Positions 46,760 through 57,479 of a DNA stretch of 64,000 nucleotides are shown piece by piece. This DNA comes from Tetracentron sinense (lineage: Eukaryota > Streptophyta > Magnoliopsida > Trochodendrales > Trochodendraceae). Below the pieces are notes generated by a model. That model had not been told where the DNA came from. It made no database searches and was given only the letters and a program-made list of their open reading frames with translations. Positions within the stretch are counted from its first letter, which is position 1; each line of letters opens with the position of its first letter. The DNA lies in NCBI GenBank assembly GCA_015143295.1, contig CM026554.1, positions 32,873,531-32,937,530 on the forward strand. Direction: 5' to 3'. The position numbers and the translations under genes are program-made.

Positions 46760-47108
46760 TGTTATGTCCTTGGCCTCGACCACGACCTCTTCCTCTTCTA
46801 CCAATCTTAGCAAGAGTAAAGATGTGCAGAAACATGGAGTTTAAACAAAAAAAAGTATGTAAGCCAAGGATTCTTCGAGGGAATCCAACCTTCATAATCT
46901 CCAAATTGGAATAATAAATTGAGATCACTAAGGAATGCATGGTCTAATAACTAGCCAGTCTTTACAACGGATAGTGGAGATAAGATCGTCATGGACTACT
47001 ACAAATAAGGAAACCAAAGAATGACTCAAATGCAACTAACTAGAAGAAGACTTCTACGTAACGACCCCTACAAAATAGTTTCTACGTGGCAATAGTTGCC
47101 TTATTTGC
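46760..47108 (-). repeat. 5' LTR of the chromodomain element
   Basis: It matches 29,798-30,145. The inner end TGTTATGTCC is exact; the outer end near 47,108 abuts a hAT-like fragment and may be shortened. Confidence 0.7.
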
Positions 47109-47299
47109 TATTGGCCAATATAAAGAATATATTTTTTTCTCAGAAGTTTAGGGGGGTCTAGAGTCCCCTGTCGCCCCAGCTCCACCCCTCTCCCAAGTTA
47201 CACCCCTCTTATCACTACAGTTTTTTTCTTCAAAATTTCAGGGAGCTTCAGCCCCCCCCCCCCCCCCTCTCCCGGGGCCTCATGTGGCTCCGCCCCTGG
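47109..47299. mobile_element. hAT-like end fragment with a C run
   Basis: The right edge CATGTGGCTCCGCCCCTG is the inverse of the end CAGGGGCGGAACCACATGG at 6475. A run of 16 C at 47,252-47,267 sits at the same place as the C run of that element. No matching left end or clear target duplication was found. Confidence 0.45.
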
Positions 47300-47498
47300 T
47301 TGGCACCCCTATTTCTTTAGTATATAGTATACAATACCTATATTAAAGGAGAGGAGAGACATTATAACGAAGGATTTCATAGGTAGGAGTGTCAATGGGT
47401 TCGGCAAGCGTCCAGCATGACCCAATCGACTTGGTTAATCTGTTGGCTAGTCTAGGTCTAGAACCCTAATATTTGTTCCATTATACTATGCTTTTAAC
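47300..47498. other. Possible outer hAT-like end
   Basis: TAGGAGTGTCAATGGGTTCG at about 47,394 resembles the start of hAT-type elements, but no matching right end was found to the right of the inner element. No gene. Confidence 0.25.
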
Positions 47499-48156
47499 TA
47501 GGGCTACACTCAAGTTAAATTGGCTTGTCAACTCAGCTTGTTTAAGCCAAGCTCAAGCTAACATTTCAAGCTTGAACAAACCAATTTAAGCTTTTATTTG
47601 CGTCTGAATGTTTAAGCAAGTTGAGCTTGAGCCATTCCCTATTTGATTCAGCACAGCTCAAAGCTTAGGCTGATCCTTTAGGACTCGATATGCTTAAGCT
47701 TTACTTGTCTCAAAAAAAAATAAAAATAATAAAAAAATAAAAAAATATATATATATATATTATATCAATATATAATAATATTTTTGAACTTTCTGTATCA
47801 TAACTTATAATAAATAAGTTTAGAAGATAATGATAACAAAAGAAAGTTAAGAAGTTAAATGCAAAAATCCAAATCCAACTTACTTTCTACTCTCTAGATT
47901 GATAAAACTATCCTTAAATTTTATTTTTGTATGAATAATAATTTTGTGTAATTATTATGTTGCGAATAAATAAAATTAATTTTATTAAAACCGACCCCAA
48001 ATAACCTTGAAACTCGTATCAAGCTTGAGCCAACCCAAGATAGGCTCAGCTTTAATCAAGATATAGCTCTAGTCGAGCTTGAGCCTGAACATTTGAGCTC
48101 GAATCAAGCTCAAGCCAACCTCGAGCTTGGCCAAGCCGAACTCGAATGCAAATCTA
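47499..48156. mobile_element. Non-autonomous hAT-like element, 658 bp
   Basis: It starts TAGGGCTACACTCAAG and ends CTCGAATGCAAATCTA, which are imperfect inverted ends. Near-identical 8-bp flanks CTTTTAAC (47,491-47,498) and CTTTTAAT (48,157-48,164) fit a hAT target duplication. Arms rich in CAAGCTTGAGC words flank an AT-rich core. No transposase. Confidence 0.5.
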
Positions 48157-49673
48157 CTTTTAATCGGGCTTGGCCTGGCCTCATTATTATATTATATTTT
48201 TATAAAAAAAAATTCCTATTTACTCATTGAATTAATAATCAGGCTTGGCACATCCCAATTCGTAACCAAGCCCGACTTGGCCCAATTAATAATTGGGAAG
48301 AATCAGGCCTTCACGCATGATAAATTTTTACAAATAAAATTAATATTATGATATTAAAATGATAATTTTTTATTGTTCTTAATTTTAACTTCATAAGACA
48401 TTTTAATATTTGAATAATCTGGTTACTAATGAATAATATAATGTCCTTATAGTTATTCTTACATAAGAACCTATTTTAAAATAATCGATAAAATTCTGAG
48501 TTTGATAATACCTTTAAGTATTCCTCAATCTACAATATCATTCTCTCTTGTTTATCGATGTGGTCTAAAGTTACTGGTTGGAAGTGGATCTTTCACTTTA
48601 CTTGGATCAAGTATTGCCTCATAAATTAGTTTCCCCTTTCTCAATCAAGGATCCATGGCTTTCCTGTAGATATCATGTCTTCCTTGAGGAGGTAAGTATT
48701 ACAATTTTTATGCATTCTGGGAACCATTCTTTAGCATTTTTACAATCATCAATTAATCTAGAGTTTCATATTTTCTTATCTTTACACTCAACTGCTCCCA
48801 GACAAATGAATTTCTAGGATTTTTTTCAGTGACAATGAAGATCGAATATAAACAAGCCAACAATGAATTTACTTTTGATAACAACCATACGATGGTGGGA
48901 AGTCTAGGGACTATCCCTCAACCAGAACTTATTCCATTAACAACAAATAGCAATGCAAAAAAGCTCCTCCATTTAGTTGCAGTGAAGACCTTTCAAATTT
49001 AAGTAATACCAATTTCTTAAAATTTGTGTTCTTAATGAACATAAATCGAAGACCTTTGCGAAATTTGAACATAGAGCCCCATTACAATTTATTGAATTCA
49101 AAAGAATAAAGGAAAATTTGTGTTCTTGCAGATTTAAGGAAAAGGTATGAAGAGAGGGAGTTGTACTTGGGAGAATGGAGACTATGAGCAAGGTCTTCAA
49201 ATGGAGACATAATAGAGGGGGAAAGAGCCAAAAAAAAGTAAAAAAAATATTCATATCGAAATTCAGGAAAATAAAACCCCAATTGCAACAATCAAGTGCA
49301 TACCCCCATTGTCTAAAATCGCATTTTCAAAACCCTAACAAATTGGCTGAAACTTCATTCTCAAAACCCCAATTCCTTGTCTAAGGAAATTCTAAGGTTC
49401 GGGGTTCGACATTGAAATAAAAAAGAAGAGGACAAAGAGGAAGAAAAGAAATAAAAGTTAAAAAGAAGAAGAAGAAGAAGAATAGAGGACTACCTATCGA
49501 TGACAGTTCCTTATTGAAGGAGAGAAACCGATGGGAGTTCTTCAACGTTGAGGAGAGGAGACAATATAGAGCTCAGTGAGGAGAAGATGATACTTGTCGA
49601 ATAATCCCCACAGAAAATCGAGTGATGTAAGTGCTTATTTGTCCCCCATAATCACTCCCTCTCCAATTACTGA
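48157..49673. other. No gene recognised
   Basis: AT-rich sequence. A gene-like patch near 48,560-48,700 has short open pieces only. A GAA microsatellite lies at about 49,467-49,483. The Harbinger-type element starts at the right edge. Confidence 0.4.
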
Positions 49674-49849
49674 GGGCTCGTTTGATTCGGCTTAAAATAA
49701 GCGTTTATATAGAATTAATCGACTTTATAGTGATTATTACAAAATAATAGTGTTTGGTTGGGAATTTTGTAAGTGCTTACGAAAATAACCGTTGATTCCA
49801 TAATTGGTCCGGGGGTGCTTATGAGAGGTTCATGAAGAAGGATTTTAAC

Positions 49850-50218
49850 TGGAAAACAAAATTGAGGAAGATCACGGAAAAAAATGATCAATGATCACAG
49901 TTAATAAAAACATTGTGAGCTTAAGTTGACATTTAATCTCGAGTAATTAACATCTACAATCACAGCTAAAGAATCATGAGGTTTTAATTTTAAATAATCA
50001 CAATTAAGATGTAAACTGTGATTGTAAAAGAAGAACTCGCAATGATCGTATAATCTTGGTTAATTGACATCTACAATCACTGATAAAAAAATTGTGATAT
50101 TTGATTCGACTTATCATCACGCCTCACAAGGTTATGGTTCATTTTGCGCTCTATAACCATGATCAATGACCTAGGTCACAGATAAAAACGGTGAGCGAAG
50201 ATCCGATTTCTTGTAGTG
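49850..50218 (+). mobile_element. CACTA transposon end fragment
   Basis: The edge GATTTCTTGTAGTG at 50,205-50,218 is the inverse of the standard plant CACTA end CACTACAAGAAATC. To its left are subterminal-type repeats built from ATCACAGTTAATAAAAA, ACAATCACAGCTAAAG and TCACTGATAAAAAAATTGTG. No opposite end and no transposase were seen, so only one arm, or a small non-autonomous copy, is present. A CTT microsatellite follows at 50,219-50,250. Confidence 0.5.
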
Positions 50219-51018
50219 TCTTCTTCTTCTTCTTGTTCTTCTTCTTCTTAATTTGGGATGCAGCCTCTGTTAATACACTCGTAGCTTTAGCCTGCAAATA
50301 GCTTTAGCTTTTTCTGTTTTTCTATCTCTATATCAACGCTTTTAGGGTGTTTTTCACGATTAGGTCCATGGTTGTATTGGGGTCTGAAGCTCCTTTGAAT
50401 GAGAGGAATTCAAGTTCCTGTACATGTGTGTGGATACAAAAAGAGGAATCAGATGAGTGCATTTGGGGGATAACTATGATAGATAAAAATACACATATGG
50501 CACTCTTTCCTCCTTTGGAATCATTGTCTCAAATCTATATAGATCAATAATTATGCTCCAAAAGATAGGGGCTAGACAAGAAAAGAAAATCTGGTTATGT
50601 AAGGGATGACGTGCAACCTATTGTTGGGGCAACATTTGTCAATTGCTTGGTCTTGTAAGTGATGGCATATAATCTATTACATGTTATTCTATACATGAAA
50701 CAGAGCAATTTCACTTGAAATATGTTGAAATTTCTTGTAGTGGTATGTTGAAATTGCTTGTTATTTGAGGTGATACAACCCTAAAAAAATCTATTAGGCC
50801 AATATATGAATTGAACAGATTTATGGCTTTCTATGGCAAGATATGAATTTAAATTTCTGCAAAACTGTTGGGACAACATATTATGGCTTTGTCCTCTTTA
50901 CACTATTTTATATAAAATTTCTGCACATTTTATACATATGAATACAGGTTTAGAGTAAGGCTTCCTTTGATCATTTAATAATATTTCATCACTAATGTCT
51001 TTCTTGTTAGAAACATAG
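50219..51018. other. Leader region before Harbinger ORF1
   Basis: No recognised protein. A 67-codon open frame at 50,347-50,550 has no known domain. It may be a 5' untranslated or intron region, since the splice-acceptor-like TTGTTAGAAACATAG stands right before the ORF1 start. Confidence 0.35.
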
Positions 51019-52130
51019 ATGGAAACTACTCAGGCTATTGGTTCTAAAAAAATATCACAAGCGATATGGTCAGAAGCTATGACCCAGACTTTCTTATAGT
51101 GGCAGTAGAACAAACTTTAAAGGGGAATAGACCGAATGGGGTTTTCAATAGGATGGGTTGGAATTATATTAAGACTAAGTTCAAAAAACTAACCGGAAAA
51201 GAATATTTTTCCACCAACAATATAAAAATCATTTGACATCCCTTAAAAACAAATGAAAATCCTAAATTAAACTTGTAGAACTGACGGGATTTGGGTGGGA
51301 CCCAATAAAGAAGGTTGTCACTGCCGATGAAGAGCGTTGGGCAAAATCAATACATGTACGTACAATCAATAGTATTATATATACGAGTTCTATATTATTT
51401 TGTTGGCAAACCTTAATATTTGACAATATTTCAATGAAATTATAAAGAAAGACCCAAGCATTGGAAAGTTCAAAAATGTCACATGTCCCATGTACGAAGA
51501 GATGACAATAATATTTAGAGATACTTGTCCAACCGGGTGGCTATTCTTTACACAGGACAAAGTGAGGATGAGACTCAATTGCCAACAAATTTTTCCTCAC
51601 TTGAGCAGGATGATGGCGATGAGTTTGTATCCTACACCCCGTTGGATGAGACTTGTAATATTGGTGGTTCAAAACAGGCAGACTCTAAAATGCATTCTCT
51701 TTGCAAGAGACCTAATGAGCCATCTTCAAATGCAAAACAAAAAAGGAAATCCTCTACAACTTGTGCTCAGTTGTCACTCGAAACTCCTCTGGCGCTCCCT
51801 AGCCGAGCAGTCCTCGTCCGTGGATTTTCCTTCCTTTTACTGCCTTTCGCTCAAAGGGGTGAAGGGAGATAGACACAAAGGGGAACGTACTGACGAAGGT
51901 TGTTAATACATTGGTAGAAGTTTCACATAAAAGACTAGAGGCTAGCATGTCATCAGCCAGTAGTCCATCACCTCCCACTTCAATAGTGGACCCTTTCTCT
52001 ATGTCAGCTTGTATGGATGTGCTGCATGAAATGGAGGGTGTTGACCAGAAGAACAAGGCTGTGTACAAGGTCTTAGTGATGTTGACAAGCAATGCATAGT
52101 GGAGAGAGGCATCTATAAAAATGCTACCTA
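51019..52130 (+). pseudogene. Harbinger ORF1, Myb/SANT-like DNA-binding protein
   Basis: From ATG at 51,019 (METTQAIGSKK) several frame-shifted pieces give a plant Myb/SANT-like domain: PNGVFNRMGWNYIKTKFKKL, then an LTSLKNKWK and GFGWDP block, then CPMYEEMTIIF. The C-terminal part shows SMSACMDVLHEMEGVDQKNK, the pattern found at the end of L10-interacting-Myb-like proteins and of PIF ORF1. In active elements this protein binds the ends and brings in the transposase. At least three frame changes and several stops make it a pseudogene. Confidence 0.6.
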
Positions 52131-52461
52131 ACTAACGTCTTAGAAGGGTAGAGAACCTAAAATGTCATAGATTGTTCACCATAGGCTTTGGGATTTGATG
52201 TTGGAATTATGTGATTTGACTATTTGCTTTCTTGGACTATGTTGGAATGATGAGATTTAACTATTTTCTTTCTTAAACTATGTTAGAATGATGTGTTTTT
52301 CTTTATATATTTTTTATTTTGGATGATTTATATATTTTCTTTTTTAGAATACTTCAACCTTTATTTGAAAATTTTATGAAGCTTCTTAGTTGATTGTTCT
52401 TTAGTTGCATGTGTGTTTTGTTTTTATATATTCAATTGTTTTAAAAATTAAATAAGGCAAT
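52131..52461. other. Spacer between Harbinger ORF1 and ORF2
   Basis: AT-rich, with repeated TGTTGGAATGATGAGATTTA and TGTTAGAATGATGTGTTTTT words. The two genes lie in the same direction here. No further feature was seen. Confidence 0.5.
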
Positions 52462-52932
52462 ATGAGAGATGTGGAAGACGAAATTGCCGACAACTTGGTC
52501 ATTGCTATGTGTGACAAACAACATACATCATTACACATGTCTAAAATACCATGTAAAGACTCAATACTCACGAGATATGCATTCCTACGTGAAGTACCTG
52601 ATGGGCATCATATCCGATGCTTTGAATTATTTCGGATGGACAAAATAGTATTTTGGAGATTATGTTTGACACTTAAAAAAGGAGTTTGTTAAAGAATACG
52701 AGACATACATCCGTCAAAGAACAACTTGCAATTTTTTTGTTAACTATTAGACAATGAAAATAATAGGCTGATGGAAGAAAGATTTTAACATTCCGAGAAG
52801 ACGATTAGCTGACATTTTTATAATGTCTTGAAGGCTATGAAAAAATTTTCGAGTGAAATCATAACTCATTTGTCACATTCTTCTACCCCAATAGAAATTT
52901 CTACAAATAAAAAATATCATATGTGGTTCAAG
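52462..52932 (+). pseudogene. Harbinger ORF2 transposase, N-terminal part
   Basis: ATG at 52,462 opens MRDVEDEIADNLVIAM. The PIF-type N-terminal pattern follows: IPCKDSILTRYAFLREVPDG, then RCFELFRMDKIVFWRLCLTL. After a stop at about 52,690 the same frame continues with an ERF.HSEKTIS.HF and VLKAMKKF block, which corresponds to the helix-turn-helix region before the catalytic core. It ends at a splice-donor-like GTAACA at 52,933. The core lies 6.3 kb further on, at 59,300. Confidence 0.7.
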
Positions 52933-53682
52933 GTAACATTTTTCACTTCTCTTTGGCTCTTATTATACCTAATTAAACACGAGCCTTGAAAAGGACACAT
53001 GGCAGTCCCAGATAAGTTCCAAGGAACATGCACTTGTTGGGTGGAACGTCTCAACCACGCCTCTTCCTCTGTTTCTTCTCATCTCCTCTCTTTCACTCTT
53101 TATCAAACAAATGACATGCACGTTGTTTAGTGGGGAGCGGTCTTCTTTAAAATATCAAACAAATGGCTATTTGAAAAATCGTTGGGAAAGGTTGCATTAT
53201 GGCAACACATCCTTTTGCTTCAGTAGCTTTCAATTCTTGATCTTCCATCATTCCATCCTATCTCTTCCAAATCGTCACAACCCTCTATTTTCCTTTGTTT
53301 TCATTTCTGTCTTCCAAGCTTACAGACGCAATTGTTCAATGGGGAGTTTAGGGGCGCAACTATTAAGGGGGAAAGATGCAACTCTTTGCATACTATATTA
53401 AAGGGAAAGAGGGGAATAATGTCAAGTGGAGCTTGACAACAATGATGTCTTTAGAGCAATTGGATTTCATTTGGCATGATATTGTCATTAGAATTTGTGA
53501 TTTTTTTTTGTTGAAGTATTTCATTATTTACAGGAGATTAATAGTCTTTGTTACGCTTGAGAAGATTTGATTGCTTCTATTTATTTTCTAGCGTGTTTTT
53601 CTCTTTTTTAGATTTTTATTAGGGTTTTGATAAATGTATTTGAAATTCAAACTCCAGAACAATGGTAGTTTAAATTTCAAAG

Positions 53683-53850
53683 GCGAAATAGAAAATTGCC
53701 TATGATAAGAAGTTGTTCTGGCTTCTTGAGAATTACAACCAGATCTTGATTGCTACGGTCGATAACAAATGATTGTACTTGCTGCATAAATTCAAGAAGG
53801 TGTTGCGTTGATCACTATTGAAGGTTGTCATGCTGATGTCGAATACTAGG
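53683..53850 (+). pseudogene. Fragment of 60S acidic ribosomal protein P0 gene
   Basis: A frame reading KIAYDKKLFWLLENYNQILI, then ATVDN matches the N-terminal part of P0 (usual plant form: KI.YD.KL..LL.EY.QIL...DNVGS). A following LLHKFKKVLR and VVMLM recall the P0 sequence LQ.IRKGLRGDSVVLMGKN. P0 forms the base of the ribosomal stalk. The piece has stops (one right before KIAYD, one after VDN) and a changed frame. Lying inside Helitron 1, it is best read as a captured and decayed gene fragment. Identity is by pattern only. Confidence 0.6.
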
Positions 53851-53859
53851 ATTTATTGA

Positions 53860-56040
53860 TCAACCTATTGCAGAACATCACCGGAATCTAGAAGAACCCT
53901 ATAAGTATGGATTAACTTTTTAATCATTTATTTTATGTAGGACTTGGAAATGGAATATTTCATAAAATAGCCCATTTGGGCTACAACAAAGGTTGTTCCT
54001 ATATATAGATCAAATTGGGTCATTGTACCATTAGTGTCATGAGTCATATCTGGAAGTCTCTGCATATGTTTGCTTCATACTTTTCTTCTTCCTCTATCAC
54101 TCATTTTTTTCTTTTCTTTTTCCTTTTTTCAATGCTAGCACCCACCTTTATACTTGCTTTTATTTATCTTGAAATGTAGAGGATAATGGGAGGAGAGTAG
54201 GAGAAGACAAAGCTTAGGCTTGGGTTTCGAGTTCAGAGCATTTGCTAGTAACTAGAGAGTGATAAGGTTATGGAGGACAGTCACCTTATAATATATGACA
54301 ACATGCTTAATGATGCATTCCTCAAACTGGACTCTACTTACAATAAACATTGTTATCATGTAGTTTTTATTTGATTATTGTTGGTTTAATAATTTAAGTG
54401 TTTTTTTTTTTTTTTGGAAGAGAGTTGGGATAATTTAAGTGTTATTAGGCATTGTTTAAGATTAGGATAATGCTAGCATCACTTTCTTTTAAGACTCACT
54501 CTCTTTTTTATTGGAGAGAGTGTTGGTGGAAAACAAGTGTTCTTCTTTTAGTAGAAGACAATAATAGATGTCTTTTTTCATAAAGAAAATGAGTTTGAAA
54601 GAAAGTGTAGCTAGCATTGCCCGAAAGATTAAATCTTTACCAATTCTTGGGTTAGAGTTTTGTGCTTTTTTCCATACATACTATATGATGTTGATTTCTA
54701 TTATATATCAAAACGATGATGTACCAATATTGGCAAAAAAAAATCATGACAGCCACTTGATTGTTATGATTTTTTTTCCAAAACACCAACACTATTGTGA
54801 TCTTTATAGTGCACTACTTAGACATTAATGGAAATAACTTGAAAAATATAAGGTGGGTATTCTCTAATGTTTTAGCTAATTAATATTTTACTTTTGTAAT
54901 TCAGAATTTTTCCCCTATCTTCTTCTTTTCCTTAATTAAGTATATTTATTTTTCTATACTTATTGTATTTTACAGACAAGAAATCCTAGAATAATAAGAT
55001 TTTTATTAATAATAGATTTGTTTTTTACTAATATATTATAATATTATGCAGTGATAAAATGTATACTAATTTTATGATATTATAATATTTGTTGTATAGA
55101 CAGGTGGTGTGTCAAGTTGGTGTGTCAAGTTTACATGCTATGGGTTCAAGCTTGGATAAAAAAAATGATATAGATAAATATAAAAACATAACATATTTCT
55201 TTATCTTCTCCTTATGTTATTTTATTTTAAAATTTTAAAAAATTACAAACAAAAATATTTTTGCATAAATTAAATATTTGTATTGTTAAATTTGCTTTTG
55301 AAGCAACTACTATTTCAATCAAAAATAAATATAATATAGATATTTTTGTTTTTTTAATTATTTATTTTAATTTTTTTTCTTTTCCTTTCTTTTAAAGTTA
55401 CTCCAATTTTTTTTTTATGAATTGTTTGGCGTATATTTTTTAATATTATCATTATTTGGAAAATATGCAACTATTCACACTTATCGAAAGTCATGTCCCT
55501 TTTGGTTGGTTTACAGTTACAATTTTACTATAGAGACGATATCCGATCAAAGGTTGCAACCCTTCCTCTATATAATCTCATCTTACTTTTTTAAAGGGTT
55601 ACAATTCTTCAAAGAGGTGCATCTCTTGGTATCGTTCCTTTAAAACATGGGTGGTAGAAGGTCACAACCCACACCATGTCCCGCACGATTTACTGTGTAC
55701 TACTTCAAAGAGAATTTTGTTTGATTGAAATCCACTCACGTACCTGCCCATGTGTCTATTTGAATACTTTGTCTTCATCTACTAAGTCATTTCAAGTATA
55801 GTGCATCCAGATTCAGGGTTACACGGGAATTTAATGTGTAGCAAGCATTTGCGTTGGCCGAAGTCATTTAAACTAAGGAGTTCATTAGGCAATGTGTGGC
55901 AAGCATGGATAGTAGCACTTTAAGGAATTAGAACAGGTACTCTACATTATAGTTGAAATGCGTCGCTTTTTATTGTTTTTACTTCTTTTTTTGTTAATTT
56001 TCTATTTTTCATGCAACTATTTAATTATTATTTTTCTTTT
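53860..56040 (+). other. AT-rich interior of Helitron 1
   Basis: No second gene fragment was recognised. Short open frames at 54,568-54,828 and 55,422-55,643 have no known domain. Long T and A runs dominate from 54.9 to 55.4 kb. Confidence 0.45.
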
Positions 56041-56191
56041 ATCATTTTTGTGCATCGCACAAGCCCCTTTCTAGTTATACTTACTAGCGGAATGCACATG
56101 CGATGCACGTGAGTGTCCATTTCTAATGAATGAAAAAAGTTAGATCCGATGATGGGGTTGAAGAACATGGATTGAATAAATCTGACATCTA

Positions 56192-56605
56192 ATAAATCAA
56201 CATATTTAAAAATTTAATGACAATTTGATAGTATAGAACCTAGTAAGAAGTAATGAATTTACATTAACAATATTATTTGAATTCCATAATAAAAGAAGAA
56301 TATAAGGAACATAACGATGTCATTGATGTAAATGGATCTGTAATGCAAACCCAAGAATTAAAGCTTAGTTTGAGTGAAGCTCATCCTACTTTTGGAGATA
56401 CATCAACATATTTCAAAAAATTTATGATAATTTGCTAGTGTAGAACCTAGGAAGAAGTAATGAGTTTACATTAATAATTTTATTTGGATTCCATACTAAA
56501 AGAAGAGTGTAACGAACAAATCGATGTCATTGATGTAAATGGCTCCGTAACGCAAACCCAAGAATTAAAGCTTAGTTCGATTGAAGCCAATTGTAGTTTT
56601 GGATA
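56192..56605. repeat. Two tandem copies of a ~207-bp unit in Helitron 2
   Basis: The copies (about 56,192-56,398 and 56,399-56,605) share TCATTGATGTAAATGG, CAAACCCAAGAATTAAAGCT and TAGTATAGAACCTAG-like words, at roughly 88% by eye. Confidence 0.7.
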
Positions 56606-56938
56606 AGGTCAGTCATGTCCCATCAATGATTGAAATCTGTTTAATTAAGAACCTGATCTTAACATTTGGAAATGATCAATACAAAATTAGAAGAGTTCTA
56701 AATAAAAGAATAGTGCTAGGAGATCATGAATACATATTTATTTATTAGAAGGGAGCAAAGAAGATAATCATCACTTAACTGAAACTATCATCGTACAAAG
56801 AGTTTCGGCATCACCAGATATATAGAAATTCGTCTGAAAGATGTGATTCCTGTAATAATTAACACAATAAAAAAATATATTAAAATAAAATTATTTTTTT
56901 TGGAACACACTATTATAATAGTAAGGATGTGATTTACC

Positions 56939-57115
56939 GTAGAATATATCCTTAAGGATATTAGCACAAAGCACATTTGGCCATTGTGAATAAAAATAAG
57001 CTTGCCATTTTTTATTTTTAGCCAATCGTGTGAGGTCAATGATTATTTGGTCGTGCACATTTGGATGGTGGTTCAGTGACCTCATGATCTTCTTTATTTT
57101 TCTTTCTCGAAACAT
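56939..57115 (-). other. Exon-like frame in Helitron 2
   Basis: ATG at 57,115, then a 59-codon frame rich in basic residues (MFRERKIKKIMRSLNHHPNV) and ending at a donor-like CG|GTAAAT. No known domain. It could be a captured exon or chance. Confidence 0.25.
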
Positions 57116-57219
57116 TGCATTGGTTTATTTGGAGTTGTTTCTCTGTAGTGCAAACAATAAGAATATTAATATTTAATAAAAAAATAAAAAATGTATTCGT
57201 AAAAGATGTAATACCTTTC

Positions 57220-57447
57220 TCACGTAATTAAAACATCCTTATGTGCAACATTACTTGTATAAGTATCATTTCTAAATTCTACTTCATTTATAACTTGAGG
57301 ACCACAATAATCTCTTTGCACAAATAAAGGTTCACTAAGTCGAGCCTGACGACGCAATTGAGTTAATCTTGTTCTTCTGTGATGGATGGTGGATCCACTT
57401 GTAAGATTTAGTGGAGTTTGGCTTTCTACTTTGCTCACTGACATCAA
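57220..57447 (-). other. Second exon-like frame in Helitron 2
   Basis: 75 codons starting MMSVSKVESQTPLNLTSG, with RRTRLTQLRRQARLSE in the middle. The composition is protein-like and polar, the family unknown. It is followed by AT-rich sequence with a possible donor. Together with 56,939-57,115 it may come from one captured or Helitron-own gene. Confidence 0.25.
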
Positions 57448-57479
57448 GTATCTATTATTTTAACCCAAAATAACATTAG

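Larger units (their letters stand above)
29798..47108 (-). mobile_element. Chromodomain Ty3 element (chromovirus, Reina-like), broken and multiply nested
   Basis: A minus-strand Ty3 element with short LTRs (about 350 bp) at 29,798-30,145 and 46,760-47,108. A primer site for initiator tRNA-Met lies beside the right LTR. Its Pol ends in a chromodomain. Short LTRs and the CFNCDEKYGPGHRCK-type knuckle point to the Reina-like plant chromoviruses. The region from 32,626 to 45,235 is foreign: a solo LTR with further insertions. The LTRs differ by well over 10% by eye, so this is the oldest layer here. It is broken in many places. Confidence 0.8.
53383..56074 (+). mobile_element. Helitron 1 (plus), ~2.7 kb, non-autonomous
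   Basis: The 3' end is typical: a perfect hairpin TTGTGC-ATC-GCACAA (56,048-56,062), eight bases, then CTAG at 56,071-56,074 followed by T. The 5' end is placed at TCTTTGCATACTATATTAAA (about 53,383), resembling the common plant start with ACTATATTAAA. The base before it is C and not the usual A, so the start is approximate. No Rep/helicase was seen. It carries a fragment of a ribosomal protein gene and AT-rich filler, and lies in the transposase gene of the Harbinger element. Confidence 0.65.
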
